From Eubacteriales bacterium (GTDB lineage Bacteria; Bacillota; Clostridia; Tissierellales; GPF-1), in NCBI GenBank assembly GCA_030625815.1, contig DAOUQF010000002.1:119358-183357 (forward strand): 64,000 nt of DNA, given 5' to 3'. Positions 42,646 through 51,548 of the stretch are shown here, piece by piece. The position numbers and the translations under genes are program-made. Position 1 is the first letter of the stretch. Each line of letters opens with the position of its first letter. The notes under the pieces were generated by a model that had not been told where the DNA came from, did no database searches, and saw only the letters and a list, made by a program, of their open reading frames with translations.

Positions 42646-42938
42646 TGAAAAAAAATAATCAGAATGTGACCTGGAAAGAAATTTTGCCGGGCGGAACCGT
42701 ATGGTCGCCGGGAAACTCAGAAGAATTCATTACCGGAGACTGGCGAACCGAGCGTCCCGTTATGGATTGGGACAAGTGCAAGCAATGCTTGTTGTGCGCG
42801 CCGGTCTGCCCAGATTGTTCGATCCCTGTGGAGGGCAAGAAGCGATTGGAATTTGATTATGATCATTGCAAGGGATGCGGCATCTGTGTGAACGTCTGCC
42901 CATTCGACGCAATCAAGATGGTAAAGGAGGGGAAATAG
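42645..42938 (+). CDS. porD: 2-oxoacid:ferredoxin oxidoreductase, delta (2x[4Fe-4S] ferredoxin) subunit
   Basis: 97 residues. Two C-x2-C-x2-C-x3-C clusters: CKQCLLCAPVCPDC (about 45-58) and CKGCGICVNVCPFDA (about 76-90). It carries electrons from the TPP centre to ferredoxin. The stop (TAG) overlaps the GTG start of porA by one base. Confidence 0.94.
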   Translation: MKKNNQNVTWKEILPGGTVWSPGNSEEFITGDWRTERPVMDWDKCKQCLLCAPVCPDCSIPVEGKKRLEFDYDHCKGCGICVNVCPFDAIKMVKEGK

Positions 42939-44116
42939 TGATCAGAGAACGATTATCCGGCAATGAAGCCGTAGCAACTGCCATGAAGCAGATCAATCCG
43001 GACGTGGTTGCAGCTTTTCCTATTACCCCGTCAACAGAAGTGCCGCAGTACTTCTCTCGATTTGTCGCCAATGGCCAAGTTGATACGGAGTTTGTACCGG
43101 TAGAGTCCGAGCATAGCGCGATTTCCGCCTGTGTCGGTTCCCAAGCGGCGGGTGCCAGAACCATGACAGCAACATCTTCATGCGGATTGGCCTTGATGCA
43201 TGAGATCCTGTACATCGCATCGTCTTCAAGACTTCCGATTACGATCTCGGTTGTCAACCGTGCCCTTTCGGGTCCTATCAACATCAACGCGGATCATTCC
43301 GACTCCATGGGAGCCAGAGATGCCGGCTGGATTCAGCTATACTCAGAAAACAACCAGGAAGCCTATGACAATCTGATTCAAATTGTTCGAATCAACGAGC
43401 ACAAGGACGTGATGCTTCCGGGCATGGTGTGCCAGGATGGTTTTATCACCTCCCATGCGGTTGAAAACATCGAACTTTTGGAAGACGAAATCGTAAAAAC
43501 CTTTGTTGGAGAGTACGAGCCGGAGCATTACCTTTTAAATCCCAATGAAACCATTTCCATCGGCCCTTACGATTCATCGAACTTTTACATCGAGCACAAG
43601 CGTCAGCAGGCGGAAGCCGTGAAAAATGCGAAGCGCGTGGTAATGGAAATTGGCAAGGAGTTTGAAGCGCTATCCGGAAGAAGCTACGGCTACTTCGAAG
43701 AGTACAGACTGGATGACGCGGAAGTTGCTGTTGTGATCATGGGTTCTGCTGCCGGTACGGCAAAGGAAACAGCGGATCGTCTTAGAGCGCAGGGAATCAA
43801 GGCCGGTGTGTTGAAGCTTCGCATGTTCCGTCCCTTCCCGGGGGAAGAAATCGCTGGTGCGTTGTCGCACCTGAAAGCCATTGCGATCATGGACCGGGCA
43901 GAGAGCTTCTCGAACATGGGCGGGCCTGTGTTTGCCGAGGTGAAAGCGGCCATGTACGATTTGGAAACCAGACCGAAAATGATCGATTATATTTATGGCC
44001 TGGGCGGACGCGACGTGCGCGTGGAAAGCATTAAAACTGTATTTGACGCCCTGCAAGAGATTGTAAAGACGGATGAAACAGGTGATGTCTACCGATACTT
44101 GGATGTTCGGGAATAG
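42938..44116 (+). CDS. porA: 2-oxoacid:ferredoxin oxidoreductase, alpha subunit
   Basis: 392 residues from GTG 42938 (AAAGGAGGGG upstream). LSGNEAVATAMKQINPDVVA and AFPITPSTEVPQYFS open the pyrimidine-binding domain. EHSAISACVGSQAAGARTMT, ATSSCGLALMHEI and the C-terminal VLKLRMFRPFPGEEIAGAL follow the PorA pattern. No fusion to the other subunits. Confidence 0.94.
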   Translation: MIRERLSGNEAVATAMKQINPDVVAAFPITPSTEVPQYFSRFVANGQVDTEFVPVESEHSAISACVGSQAAGARTMTATSSCGLALMHEILYIASSSRLPITISVVNRALSGPININADHSDSMGARDAGWIQLYSENNQEAYDNLIQIVRINEHKDVMLPGMVCQDGFITSHAVENIELLEDEIVKTFVGEYEPEHYLLNPNETISIGPYDSSNFYIEHKRQQAEAVKNAKRVVMEIGKEFEALSGRSYGYFEEYRLDDAEVAVVIMGSAAGTAKETADRLRAQGIKAGVLKLRMFRPFPGEEIAGALSHLKAIAIMDRAESFSNMGGPVFAEVKAAMYDLETRPKMIDYIYGLGGRDVRVESIKTVFDALQEIVKTDETGDVYRYLDVRE

Positions 44117-44127
44117 GAGGAGAGAAT

Positions 44128-45057
44128 ATGTACGATTTTAAAGAAAATATGAGTAAACCGGAACGTCTCTCCGGCGGACACCGCATGTGTGCCGGTTGCG
44201 GCGCGCCAGTAGCGGTTCGCGGGATCTTACGAGCCATGAAGCCGGAAGATCAAGCAGTCATTGGCTGCGCGACAGGTTGCCTGGAGGTTTCGACCTTTAT
44301 GTACCCGTATACGTCGTGGAAAGATCCATTTATCCATAACGCTTTCGAGAATGCATCGGCAACGGTGAGCGGCGCGGAAGCGGCTTATAATGCCATGCGA
44401 CGAAAAGGAAAGATTGACAAGGACGTGAAGTTCATTACCTTCGGCGGTGACGGTTCCAGCTATGATATCGGATTTCAATCCCTGTCCGGCGCCATGGAGC
44501 GGGGCCACGACATGGTCTATGTCTGCTATGACAACAACGCCTACATGAATACGGGCATTCAGCGTTCATCGGCAACGCCTAAATACGCGGATACCACCAC
44601 AACCCCCGTTGGATCGGTTTCCAACGGCAAGCAGCAATACCGCAAGGATTTGACGGAGATTATGGTTTCTCACCATATCCCATATGTTGCCCAAACCACC
44701 TTTCTGACGAATATGAAGGATCTTCATGAGAAGGCCGAAAAGGCGATCTACATGCAGGGTCCCGCATTCCTTAACGTCTTGGCGCCTTGTCCGCGCGGAT
44801 GGCGTTATGAAGCTTCCCGCTTGATGGAGGTGACAAAATTGGCTGTAGATACCTGTGTATGGCCAATGTTTGAGGTAATCAACGGCGCATGGCATTTGTC
44901 CTATGAGCCGAAAAAGAAGCTTCCTGTCGAGGAGTACCTCAAGGTACAGGGACGCTTCAAGCATTTGTTCCTTCCGGAGAACCGTCATTTGATCGACGAG
45001 ATTCAAGCAGAAGTCGACAAGAACTGGGAAGAACTGAAGCGAAAGTGCAATCGTTAA
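44128..45057 (+). CDS. porB: 2-oxoacid:ferredoxin oxidoreductase, beta (TPP-binding) subunit
   Basis: 309 residues. Fe-S cysteines CAGCGAP (about 22-28) and a later Cys in GCATGCLEVS. TPP site: TFGGDGSSYDIGFQSLSGAM followed by DNNAYMNTGIQRSSATP. The GIQRSSATP stretch is typical of pyruvate-type enzymes rather than 2-oxoglutarate types. Product: acetyl-CoA (or propionyl-CoA from 2-oxobutyrate) plus reduced ferredoxin. A decayed fragment of a porB copy lies at 46753-46835. Confidence 0.93.
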   Translation: MYDFKENMSKPERLSGGHRMCAGCGAPVAVRGILRAMKPEDQAVIGCATGCLEVSTFMYPYTSWKDPFIHNAFENASATVSGAEAAYNAMRRKGKIDKDVKFITFGGDGSSYDIGFQSLSGAMERGHDMVYVCYDNNAYMNTGIQRSSATPKYADTTTTPVGSVSNGKQQYRKDLTEIMVSHHIPYVAQTTFLTNMKDLHEKAEKAIYMQGPAFLNVLAPCPRGWRYEASRLMEVTKLAVDTCVWPMFEVINGAWHLSYEPKKKLPVEEYLKVQGRFKHLFLPENRHLIDEIQAEVDKNWEELKRKCNR

Positions 45058-45080
45058 ACGCAAGACCCTCTTATTTTTAG

Positions 45081-45112
45081 AAAAGCCCGGAAGAACCCTC
45101 TTCCGGGCTTTT
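45081..45112. terminator. Terminator of the por operon
   Basis: AAAAGCCCGGAAGA, loop ACCC, TCTTCCGGGCTTTT: perfect 14-bp stem, A/T-flanked on both strands, so it may also serve the minus-strand MFS gene. Confidence 0.87.
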
Positions 45113-45186
45113 CATTTGCCCGTTTTAAAGATTCCCATAGCCGATTCGGTCGGTGTCCGCTTTTTAGGGTTTTTTTATATCTATCC

Positions 45187-46431
45187 TTATGGTTCTCGAA
45201 TGCTGACATTCAATAGCAGACCAAGAACAGAAAGGGCGATCAACATCATAAATGGTGTAACATAGTTTCCTGTAGAGCCTACAAGTTCAGATGCAAGGGT
45301 GGCTGTAAAGGCTGCCGGAATCAGCGCCATGATAGAGATGCTAAAATTCATTCCAAAGTGCTTTGTCCCGTAAAATGTTCCGATTAAAGCTGCAGAAATG
45401 GTTGGAGAACATCCATAGGCGATACCCGTCAAGCACAAACCAACGATACAGGTTGCTATTGAATTGTTTAAAACTGCGATCAGCAACACTAAAGAAGCCA
45501 GAATGGCAATACCACTTGCAATCAGCATCGTCTTGCGTCTGCCCAAATTATCAAAAGTGATGCCGCAGAAAATTCGACCCAGACCATTGCAGACAGAAAG
45601 CACACCCACTAAACTAGTCGCTAAGGCAATCGAAGCTCCAACTGATATTGAAAGATCCCTGGCAAAACTGATCACGGTACTTCCCGTAGCATAAAGAGTA
45701 ATCGTATAAAGAAAAAAGCGCCAAAAGGTAGGTTGCCGTAGCATTTCTGCTGTGGTATAGTCTTTCACCTCGAATGACTGCTCACTCTTTCTGTCCGCTT
45801 TCTTTTCTTTTTCAGGAAGAACAACATTATCCCCGGGGAAACGTACGACCAGTGCAGAAATCAGCATCACCGCACCCATTAAAGCGCCAAGAATCATGTA
45901 GGTGTTTCTCCACCCAACGGTATCCGATCCGATCATTGCTCCAGCAGCACTGCCCAAGACAAGTGCGCTAGCGCCAAAGCCCATCATCAAAGCACCGGAA
46001 CAAAATCCTTTTTTATCGGGAAACCAGGCGTTGGTAGCAGCGATAACCGCATTATAAGCCATACCGATTCCAAGACCGCACATAAATCCGTAGGATAAGT
46101 ACAGCATCCAAATTTGGCCGTCCAATTGGGATACTAGGAAAAAGCCTGCAGACGTTAAAGCCGCTGCTGCAAGAAGCGTTACTCGTGGAGAGGTTTTCTT
46201 CGTAAGGATCCCGGATACCACGCCCCCGATACAAAAAAAGCACATGGTAAGTGTATAGTTTAGTGCCAGTTGTGAAGCACTCCAGTCAAAAGCTTCTCCA
46301 AAAGGTGTTTTCAAAATAGACCAAGCGTAGATAATGCCAGCGAATGTCATACTCACGACGCCTACTGCCAAATAGAACCATCGTACAGTTAAACTGCTTT
46401 CTTTAACAGCATTGATTGCATTTGTAGTCAA
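45187..46431 (-). CDS. Major facilitator superfamily carrier (oxalate/formate antiporter-like)
   Basis: 414 residues, about 12 helices. It starts at TTG 46431, 9 nt after GGAGG. A two-codon ATG-ATT-TGA mini-frame overlaps that start. FAGIIYAWSILKTPFGEAFD, SGFMCGLGIGMAYNAVIAA-type helix 4 (YGFMCGLGIGMAYNAVIAAT) and WFPDKKGFCSGALMMGFGAS are OxlT-family features. A carboxylate exchange or uptake role is likely. It is monocistronic, convergent with por and divergent from the sigma-54 operon. Confidence 0.87.
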   Translation of the reverse strand: MTTNAINAVKESSLTVRWFYLAVGVVSMTFAGIIYAWSILKTPFGEAFDWSASQLALNYTLTMCFFCIGGVVSGILTKKTSPRVTLLAAAALTSAGFFLVSQLDGQIWMLYLSYGFMCGLGIGMAYNAVIAATNAWFPDKKGFCSGALMMGFGASALVLGSAAGAMIGSDTVGWRNTYMILGALMGAVMLISALVVRFPGDNVVLPEKEKKADRKSEQSFEVKDYTTAEMLRQPTFWRFFLYTITLYATGSTVISFARDLSISVGASIALATSLVGVLSVCNGLGRIFCGITFDNLGRRKTMLIASGIAILASLVLLIAVLNNSIATCIVGLCLTGIAYGCSPTISAALIGTFYGTKHFGMNFSISIMALIPAAFTATLASELVGSTGNYVTPFMMLIALSVLGLLLNVSIREP

Positions 46432-46752
46432 ATCATTGTACCTCCATATTTTTATAATTCGTATATCCGATGGTTCCGTTTATCCCCCCTCGATTGCATC
46501 TTTTTTCTGATAGTCTTTCAATTTGAAAACTCCGGAATCTTTTAGCAAAAGGCTGATTATGTATACAAAAATCACGATAATTAAAATAGTATAATACTCT
46601 ATTTATATGTGATGAGTTCGCAAAAAGTCAAGTTAAAAACTATGCATGTTTTCCTCTTAGACGATTTCAGTGACCAGTTAAGTACTTCTGGTCGTGTTCC
46701 ATCTTCATACATGGTGGTCAATGTGGTTTCAAATCCTTGAAAGGTATTTAGT
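46432..46752. other. Intergenic region, possible decayed gene
   Basis: No intact gene. The minus strand from about 46760 to 46640 reads LLNTFQGFETTLTTMYEDG, then TRPEVLNWSLKSSKRK without a start. This looks protein-like, but I cannot name it. It abuts the porB fragment, so both may be debris of one rearrangement. Confidence 0.35.
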
Positions 46753-46835
46753 AGGGTCCCGCATTCCTTAACGTCTTAGCCCCTTGCCCGCGCGGAGGGC
46801 GTTATGAAGCTTCCCGCTTCCGGGCTTTTCGCATG
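46753..46835 (+). pseudogene. Decayed fragment of a porB 3' region and its terminator
   Basis: 46753-46818 is nearly identical to 44757-44822 inside porB (shared words GGGTCCCGCATTCCTTAACG and GGCGTTATGAAGCTTCCCGC, with scattered substitutions such as TAG for TGG). It then jumps to CTTCCGGGCTTTTC, which matches the porB terminator arm at 45100-45113. About 280 bp between them is missing. This is a partial duplicate with an internal deletion. Confidence 0.8.
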
Positions 46836-46944
46836 CAAGGGATGATAGGAAAGGACAGAAAAACCAGTCATTTAGAAATGAATCAGAAAAAGAACTTGGG
46901 ATGGCGGGAATTAGAGGTGGAAAACAAATGATCGTGAAATGCAT

Positions 46945-47047
46945 GTGCAAAAATGGTACAAGTTGGTACAAGTTTGTGCAAGGTTTGCACAGAAGGGAAA
47001 ATCAAATCGCTTGATTTGGGGATTGGAAGTTTGGCACGGTTTTTGCA
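46945..47047 (+). promoter_or_regulatory. Sigma-54 promoter with upstream activator palindrome
   Basis: TTGGCACGGTTTTTGCA (47031-47047) is a full -24/-12 sigma-54 promoter: GG at 47033-47034 and GC at 47045-47046, ten bases between. Upstream, TGTGCAA-GGT-TTGCACA (46975-46991) is a perfect 7-bp-arm palindrome. TGTGCAA at about 46945-46951 and twin TGGTACAAG words (46954, 46965) precede it. Together they form a UAS for an NtrC-type activator, matching the regulator encoded at 54414. Confidence 0.87.
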
Positions 47048-47093
47048 ATAGATAGTAATGAATAAGTCAGAAACTATTTTAAGGAGGGAAAAC

Positions 47094-47876
47094 ATGGAAA
47101 GAATCAATATCAATGTAAAAAACGGAGTTGCGTATGTTCAGATGAACTATCCGAAGAATTTGAATGCGCTGAATGAACCCATGCTTGATGAACTGGTGGA
47201 AGCCATTGATCAATGCGAACAGGATGAAATGACGAAGGTCATTGTTATTTCAGGAGCGGGAAAAGGTTTTAGCGCCGGTGGTGACATCGCTGAAATGATC
47301 CAGGGCATTCAAAGCAATGCGGTTGACTTTAGCGGAACCATGGAAAAGCTGAAGCAAACAGCGCTGAAAGTGCGCCGCTGCAGAAAAGCGGTGATCGCTT
47401 CCATGCATGGTCCAGTTGCGGGAGCGGGATTCAGTCTGGCTCTTCTTTGCGATTTTCGGATTGCCGCGGACAATGCAAAGTTCATTGAAGCCTTTGTGAA
47501 TATCGGACTGGTGCCGGATATGGGCAATGTATATTCCTTGGCTAGAATTGTCGGGGTGGGTACCATGACCGAGTTGGTCATGACAGGGAAGCCGGTGGAT
47601 GCCACTCGCGCATTGGAATTGAATTTGGTCAATCAAGTGGTGCCGATGGAAGAGTTGGAAGCAGTTACAGAGAAGTTTGCAACATACATGGCGTCGCGGC
47701 CGATGGTTTCCATTGCGAATATGAAAGAGATGATCAACAACTTATATTACTCAGATTTTGAAAAGGCATTGGATCAGGAAACGAAATTGCAGCTGCAATG
47801 TTCGGGAACAAGTGATTTTGTTGAGGGCATTACGGCATTTGCACAGAAAAGAAGACCTGTATTTGTGGGAAAATAA
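47094..47876 (+). CDS. Enoyl-CoA hydratase/isomerase (crotonase) family
   Basis: 260 residues from ATG 47094 (AAGGAGG at 47081). CoA/oxyanion motif ISGAGKGFSAGGDIAEM (about 53-69). The second oxyanion segment is MHGPVAGAGFSLALLCDFRI. The first catalytic Glu of hydratases aligns as FVNIGLVPDMGN: the usual E-x-x-x-G-x-x-P-D/E motif shows Asn or Ile where hydratase Glu is expected, and Asp at the second position. This may mean an isomerase or non-canonical activity. First gene of the sigma-54 operon. Confidence 0.85.
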   Translation: MERININVKNGVAYVQMNYPKNLNALNEPMLDELVEAIDQCEQDEMTKVIVISGAGKGFSAGGDIAEMIQGIQSNAVDFSGTMEKLKQTALKVRRCRKAVIASMHGPVAGAGFSLALLCDFRIAADNAKFIEAFVNIGLVPDMGNVYSLARIVGVGTMTELVMTGKPVDATRALELNLVNQVVPMEELEAVTEKFATYMASRPMVSIANMKEMINNLYYSDFEKALDQETKLQLQCSGTSDFVEGITAFAQKRRPVFVGK

Positions 47877-47885
47877 GGAGGAGAA

Positions 47886-49175
47886 ATGATGGAGTGGAAA
47901 GATCTATACAATCAAAAACATATTAGCGTAGAAGAAGCAGCGGCAAAAATTGAGTCAAACGACCGGATCTGGTTTGGCGCGTGCTCGGCAGCACCGATTC
48001 AAGTATTGGAATCCCTTTCAGATCGATATATGATGGTGGATAATGTGGATTTGATGACAGCAATGGCTTTGTATCCGTACAAGTTTTTGCAGTCGCCGGA
48101 ATACAAGGGGCATTTGAACTTCCATACAACATTCTATGGGGCTTATGCGCGAAAATTCTATAAAGCTGGCAATGTTAATATCAAATTGACGCATCTTTCA
48201 AAATTGGATCAAACAATTCGTGAATTCAATCCAACGGTTTGCCTTGCGGATGTATCGCTTCCAGACGACGATGGATTTATGTATTTTGGACCGATGGGTG
48301 TTGCGGCGAATGATGTGGCTTGTCAGTTAGCGGACAAGATCATTGTTCAAGTGAACAAGCACCAGCCAAAAGTAGACGGCGTGCAGCACCGCGTTCATGT
48401 CAATGATGTGACGTGGATCTGCGAGCATGACCATGAACTTCCGGTCTTACCGCAGTCGGAACCGTCAGAGCTGGATAAGAAAATCGCGTCGATCATTTTG
48501 CCTGAGATTCAAGACGGATCAACCATTCAAATCGGGTTGGGAGGACTATCCAATGCGATTGGATATGGATTGGAAGATAAAAAAGACTTGTCTGTACACA
48601 CGGAAATGTTTACCGATTCCATGGTTCACCTGGCAAAAAAAGGGGTGATCACTGGTCCGATGAAGTCCGGATTCGGCTTGGGCAGCAAGGAATTGTATGA
48701 GTTTGTTGGAAGCGGAAAGGTGAAATTGGCACCGATTTACGAGGTGAACAAGCCGTCGGAAATTGGCAAGAATGATAACTTTGTTTCGATTAATGCATGC
48801 TTGATGGTGGATTTGACCGGCCAAGTTTGCTCGGAGTCCATCGGATTCAGACAGTATAGCTCGACAGGCGGCCAGTTGGATTATGTTCGAGGCGCAGGTC
48901 TTTCAAAAGGCGGCAAGAGCTTCTTGTGCTTGCCATCAGTCAATGTTGACAAGAAGGGAAACAAGTCTTCCACAATAATGACAAGATTGCCGGCAGGACA
49001 AGTCATATCCGTGCCGCGGACGGATGTTATGTATGTGGTAACTGAGTACGGCATTGCGGATCTTTACAACAAGTCGATCTCTGAGCGCGTGGAAGCATTG
49101 GTTGCCGTTGCACATCCGGAATTTAGAGAGCAATTGAAAAATGAAGCGATTGAGGCAGGAATCATCGCCGAATAG
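47886..49175 (+). CDS. Acetyl-CoA hydrolase/CoA-transferase family (4-hydroxybutyrate/butyryl-CoA:acetate type)
   Basis: 429 residues. The catalytic Glu lies in VHTEMFTDSMVHLAKKG (about 239-255). QIGLGGLSNAIGYGLED and the C-terminal VTEYGIADLYNKSISERVEA are typical of the AbfT/Cat2 group. It would activate a short-chain acid using acetyl-CoA or another acyl-CoA donor, the entry or exit step of the operon. It starts 9 nt after the crotonase with AAGGAGG. Confidence 0.9.
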   Translation: MMEWKDLYNQKHISVEEAAAKIESNDRIWFGACSAAPIQVLESLSDRYMMVDNVDLMTAMALYPYKFLQSPEYKGHLNFHTTFYGAYARKFYKAGNVNIKLTHLSKLDQTIREFNPTVCLADVSLPDDDGFMYFGPMGVAANDVACQLADKIIVQVNKHQPKVDGVQHRVHVNDVTWICEHDHELPVLPQSEPSELDKKIASIILPEIQDGSTIQIGLGGLSNAIGYGLEDKKDLSVHTEMFTDSMVHLAKKGVITGPMKSGFGLGSKELYEFVGSGKVKLAPIYEVNKPSEIGKNDNFVSINACLMVDLTGQVCSESIGFRQYSSTGGQLDYVRGAGLSKGGKSFLCLPSVNVDKKGNKSSTIMTRLPAGQVISVPRTDVMYVVTEYGIADLYNKSISERVEALVAVAHPEFREQLKNEAIEAGIIAE

Positions 49176-49196
49176 GGTTTGAAAGTGAGGAAGAAC

Positions 49197-51533
49197 ATGA
49201 GTTTCAATATTAATAAAGTGGCAGTGCTGGGTGCGGGGGTTATGGGCGCTGGAATTGCTGCTCATTTTGCAGGAGTTGGGATCCCGGTATATTTGATGGA
49301 TATCGTTCCGAAGGAATTGACGGACAAGGAAAAGGCCAAAGGCCTTTCCTTGGATGATCAAGTGGTGCGAAATCGGTTTGCCCAGACGGGGAAAACCAAG
49401 GCCGTTCATAAGAAGTCACGCATGCTGTATGATCCTCGTTTCGCGGATCTGATTACAGTCGGAAACTTTACGGATGATTTGAAGCGTATCGAAGAATGCG
49501 ATTGGGTGATTGAGGTCATTGTTGAAAATTTGGCAGTGAAGCAAAACTTTATGAAAGAGGTAGCCAAATACCGAAAACCAGGATCCATTATTTCATCCAA
49601 CACCTCGGGCGTTTCCATTCAGGAAATCGTACAGGATATGCCGCAGGAGTTTAAGGAGCATTTTTTGGGGACGCACTATTTTAATCCTCCGCGTTATATG
49701 AAGTTGCTGGAGCTGATTCCAAGCCAAGATACCAATTCCGAACTGGTTTCCTTCTTGTCTGACTTTGGCACGCATCGACTGGGCAAGGGGATCGTGCTTG
49801 CAAAAGACACGCCTAACTTTGTCGGCAATCGTGTCGGCACCTTTGCGATTGCAAATGCCATAACGCTTATGGAGAACTACGGCTATACATTTTCACAGGT
49901 TGATCAATTGACTGGTCCGGTGATTGGAAGACCGAAAAGCGCAACTTTCCGCACCATTGATATGGTGGGATTGGATATTTTCAAGCATGTTGCGGGGAAT
50001 GTGATCCATTCAGTGGAGGATGAAGAAGAAATTGCACGTTTTCAACTGCCGGCATTTATCGATACAATGATTCAAAATCGTCAATTGGGCAATAAGACAA
50101 AGCAAGGCTTTTACAAGATGGAAAAAGCGGGCGGCGCACGTAAAATTTTGGAATGGGAACCGAAGGCAGCGGCATACCAAGAGAACAAACCAGAAAAGTT
50201 TGCATCTGTTCGGCGGGCATTGAAATCATCAAATAAGTATAAAGCGATGATTGCGGGCAATGAAAAGGAATGCCACTATGTGTGGGAAACGCTGAAAGAT
50301 GTGCTTCTCTATAGCGCGAATCGTGTGCCGGAAATCGCGGATGATTTTCAGGAAATCGACAAGGCCATGCGTTGGGGCTTTAACTGGGAGATGGGTCCTT
50401 TTGAAATTTGGGATCAAATCGGGGTCAGTGAAAGCGTAGAAAGAATGCGTACCGAGGGCGAGACGATTCCGACGTGGGTCTTGGATCGCTTGGCGAAGGG
50501 TGAAGAGAATTTTTATGGCCAAGAAGCTTCTGCAAATCCATACTTGACCTTGGCAGCGATGACAGACCGTGTGATCGTAGAGAACACTGGCGCGTCTTTG
50601 ATTGATTTGGGCGATGGGATTGCTTGCTTGAATTTCAAATCCAAGTCAAATGCGGTCACAGAAGACGTGATGGAGATGATCCATGAAGCTGTCCGCATCG
50701 TTGAAAAGGACTATAAGGGATTGGTGATCGGCAATCAGGGGAAAAACTTTTCTGTCGGTGCGGATTTGACCATGATTGGCGGATACGCGCAGGCGCAGGA
50801 CTGGGAGAAAATTACCGAGACTGTAGGGAAATTCCAGTCAGCCAATATGGCGCTGAAATACTGCCGCAAACCGGTTGTTGCAGCTCCATTCGGCATGACG
50901 CTGGGCGGCGGTGCCGAGATCGCACTCCATGCTCACGCGGTTGTCGCATCCATCGAAACCTACATGGGATTGGTGGAAGCAGGTGTCGGACTGTTGCCTG
51001 GCGGCGGTGGTACGAAGGAACTTTTGCTTCGCAGTGTTGAGAATCTTGGCAAGGCGACCTTGGGTCAGTCGTTACCGCATGTGCGTAAAGCATGGGAAAC
51101 TGTGGCGATGGCGAAGGTGTCGGGCAGCGCATATGAGGCGATGGGCAATGGCGTGATGAGAGAGTCGGATCGTATTGTGATGAATCAAGACTACTTGCTG
51201 GATCGTGCAAAAGAACAAGCGCTTCATATGAGTGAAAGCTTTGTCCCATTGGTACAAGGAAAGATTCAAGTGCTGGGCACCAGTGGTTGTGCGTCCCTTC
51301 AATATGTTTCAGAGTTCTTGGCAAAGGGCAATTTTATCAGTGCGTATGACAAGCAAATTGCGGATCGAACTGCGTATGTGATGACGGGCGGCAATGTATC
51401 GGCGGGAACCGAAGTCACGGAAGAACAGCTTCTTCAATTGGAAAAAGAAGCGTTTGTAGCGCTCTGCAAAGAGGATAAAACCCTTGCAAGGATCGGGCAT
51501 ATGTTAAAAACCGGTAAGCCGTTAAGAAACTAG
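49197..51533 (+). CDS. fadN: FadN-type 3-hydroxyacyl-CoA dehydrogenase/enoyl-CoA hydratase fusion
   Basis: 778 residues from ATG 49197 (GTGAGGAAG upstream). The N-terminal HAD domain begins with NAD-binding VAVLGAGVMGAGIAAHFAGV (about 6-25). HYFNPPRYMKLLELIP carries the catalytic His, and VGNRVGTFAIANAI the C-domain. The C-terminal third is a crotonase domain: LVIGNQGKNFSVGADLTMIG and APFGMTLGGGAEIALHAHAV, GLVEAGVGLLPGGGGTKEL. The order (dehydrogenase first) is that of Bacillus FadN, opposite to FadB. It performs two beta-oxidation steps. Confidence 0.93.
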   Translation: MSFNINKVAVLGAGVMGAGIAAHFAGVGIPVYLMDIVPKELTDKEKAKGLSLDDQVVRNRFAQTGKTKAVHKKSRMLYDPRFADLITVGNFTDDLKRIEECDWVIEVIVENLAVKQNFMKEVAKYRKPGSIISSNTSGVSIQEIVQDMPQEFKEHFLGTHYFNPPRYMKLLELIPSQDTNSELVSFLSDFGTHRLGKGIVLAKDTPNFVGNRVGTFAIANAITLMENYGYTFSQVDQLTGPVIGRPKSATFRTIDMVGLDIFKHVAGNVIHSVEDEEEIARFQLPAFIDTMIQNRQLGNKTKQGFYKMEKAGGARKILEWEPKAAAYQENKPEKFASVRRALKSSNKYKAMIAGNEKECHYVWETLKDVLLYSANRVPEIADDFQEIDKAMRWGFNWEMGPFEIWDQIGVSESVERMRTEGETIPTWVLDRLAKGEENFYGQEASANPYLTLAAMTDRVIVENTGASLIDLGDGIACLNFKSKSNAVTEDVMEMIHEAVRIVEKDYKGLVIGNQGKNFSVGADLTMIGGYAQAQDWEKITETVGKFQSANMALKYCRKPVVAAPFGMTLGGGAEIALHAHAVVASIETYMGLVEAGVGLLPGGGGTKELLLRSVENLGKATLGQSLPHVRKAWETVAMAKVSGSAYEAMGNGVMRESDRIVMNQDYLLDRAKEQALHMSESFVPLVQGKIQVLGTSGCASLQYVSEFLAKGNFISAYDKQIADRTAYVMTGGNVSAGTEVTEEQLLQLEKEAFVALCKEDKTLARIGHMLKTGKPLRN

Positions 51534-51548
51534 ATGGGAGAGAGAAGA

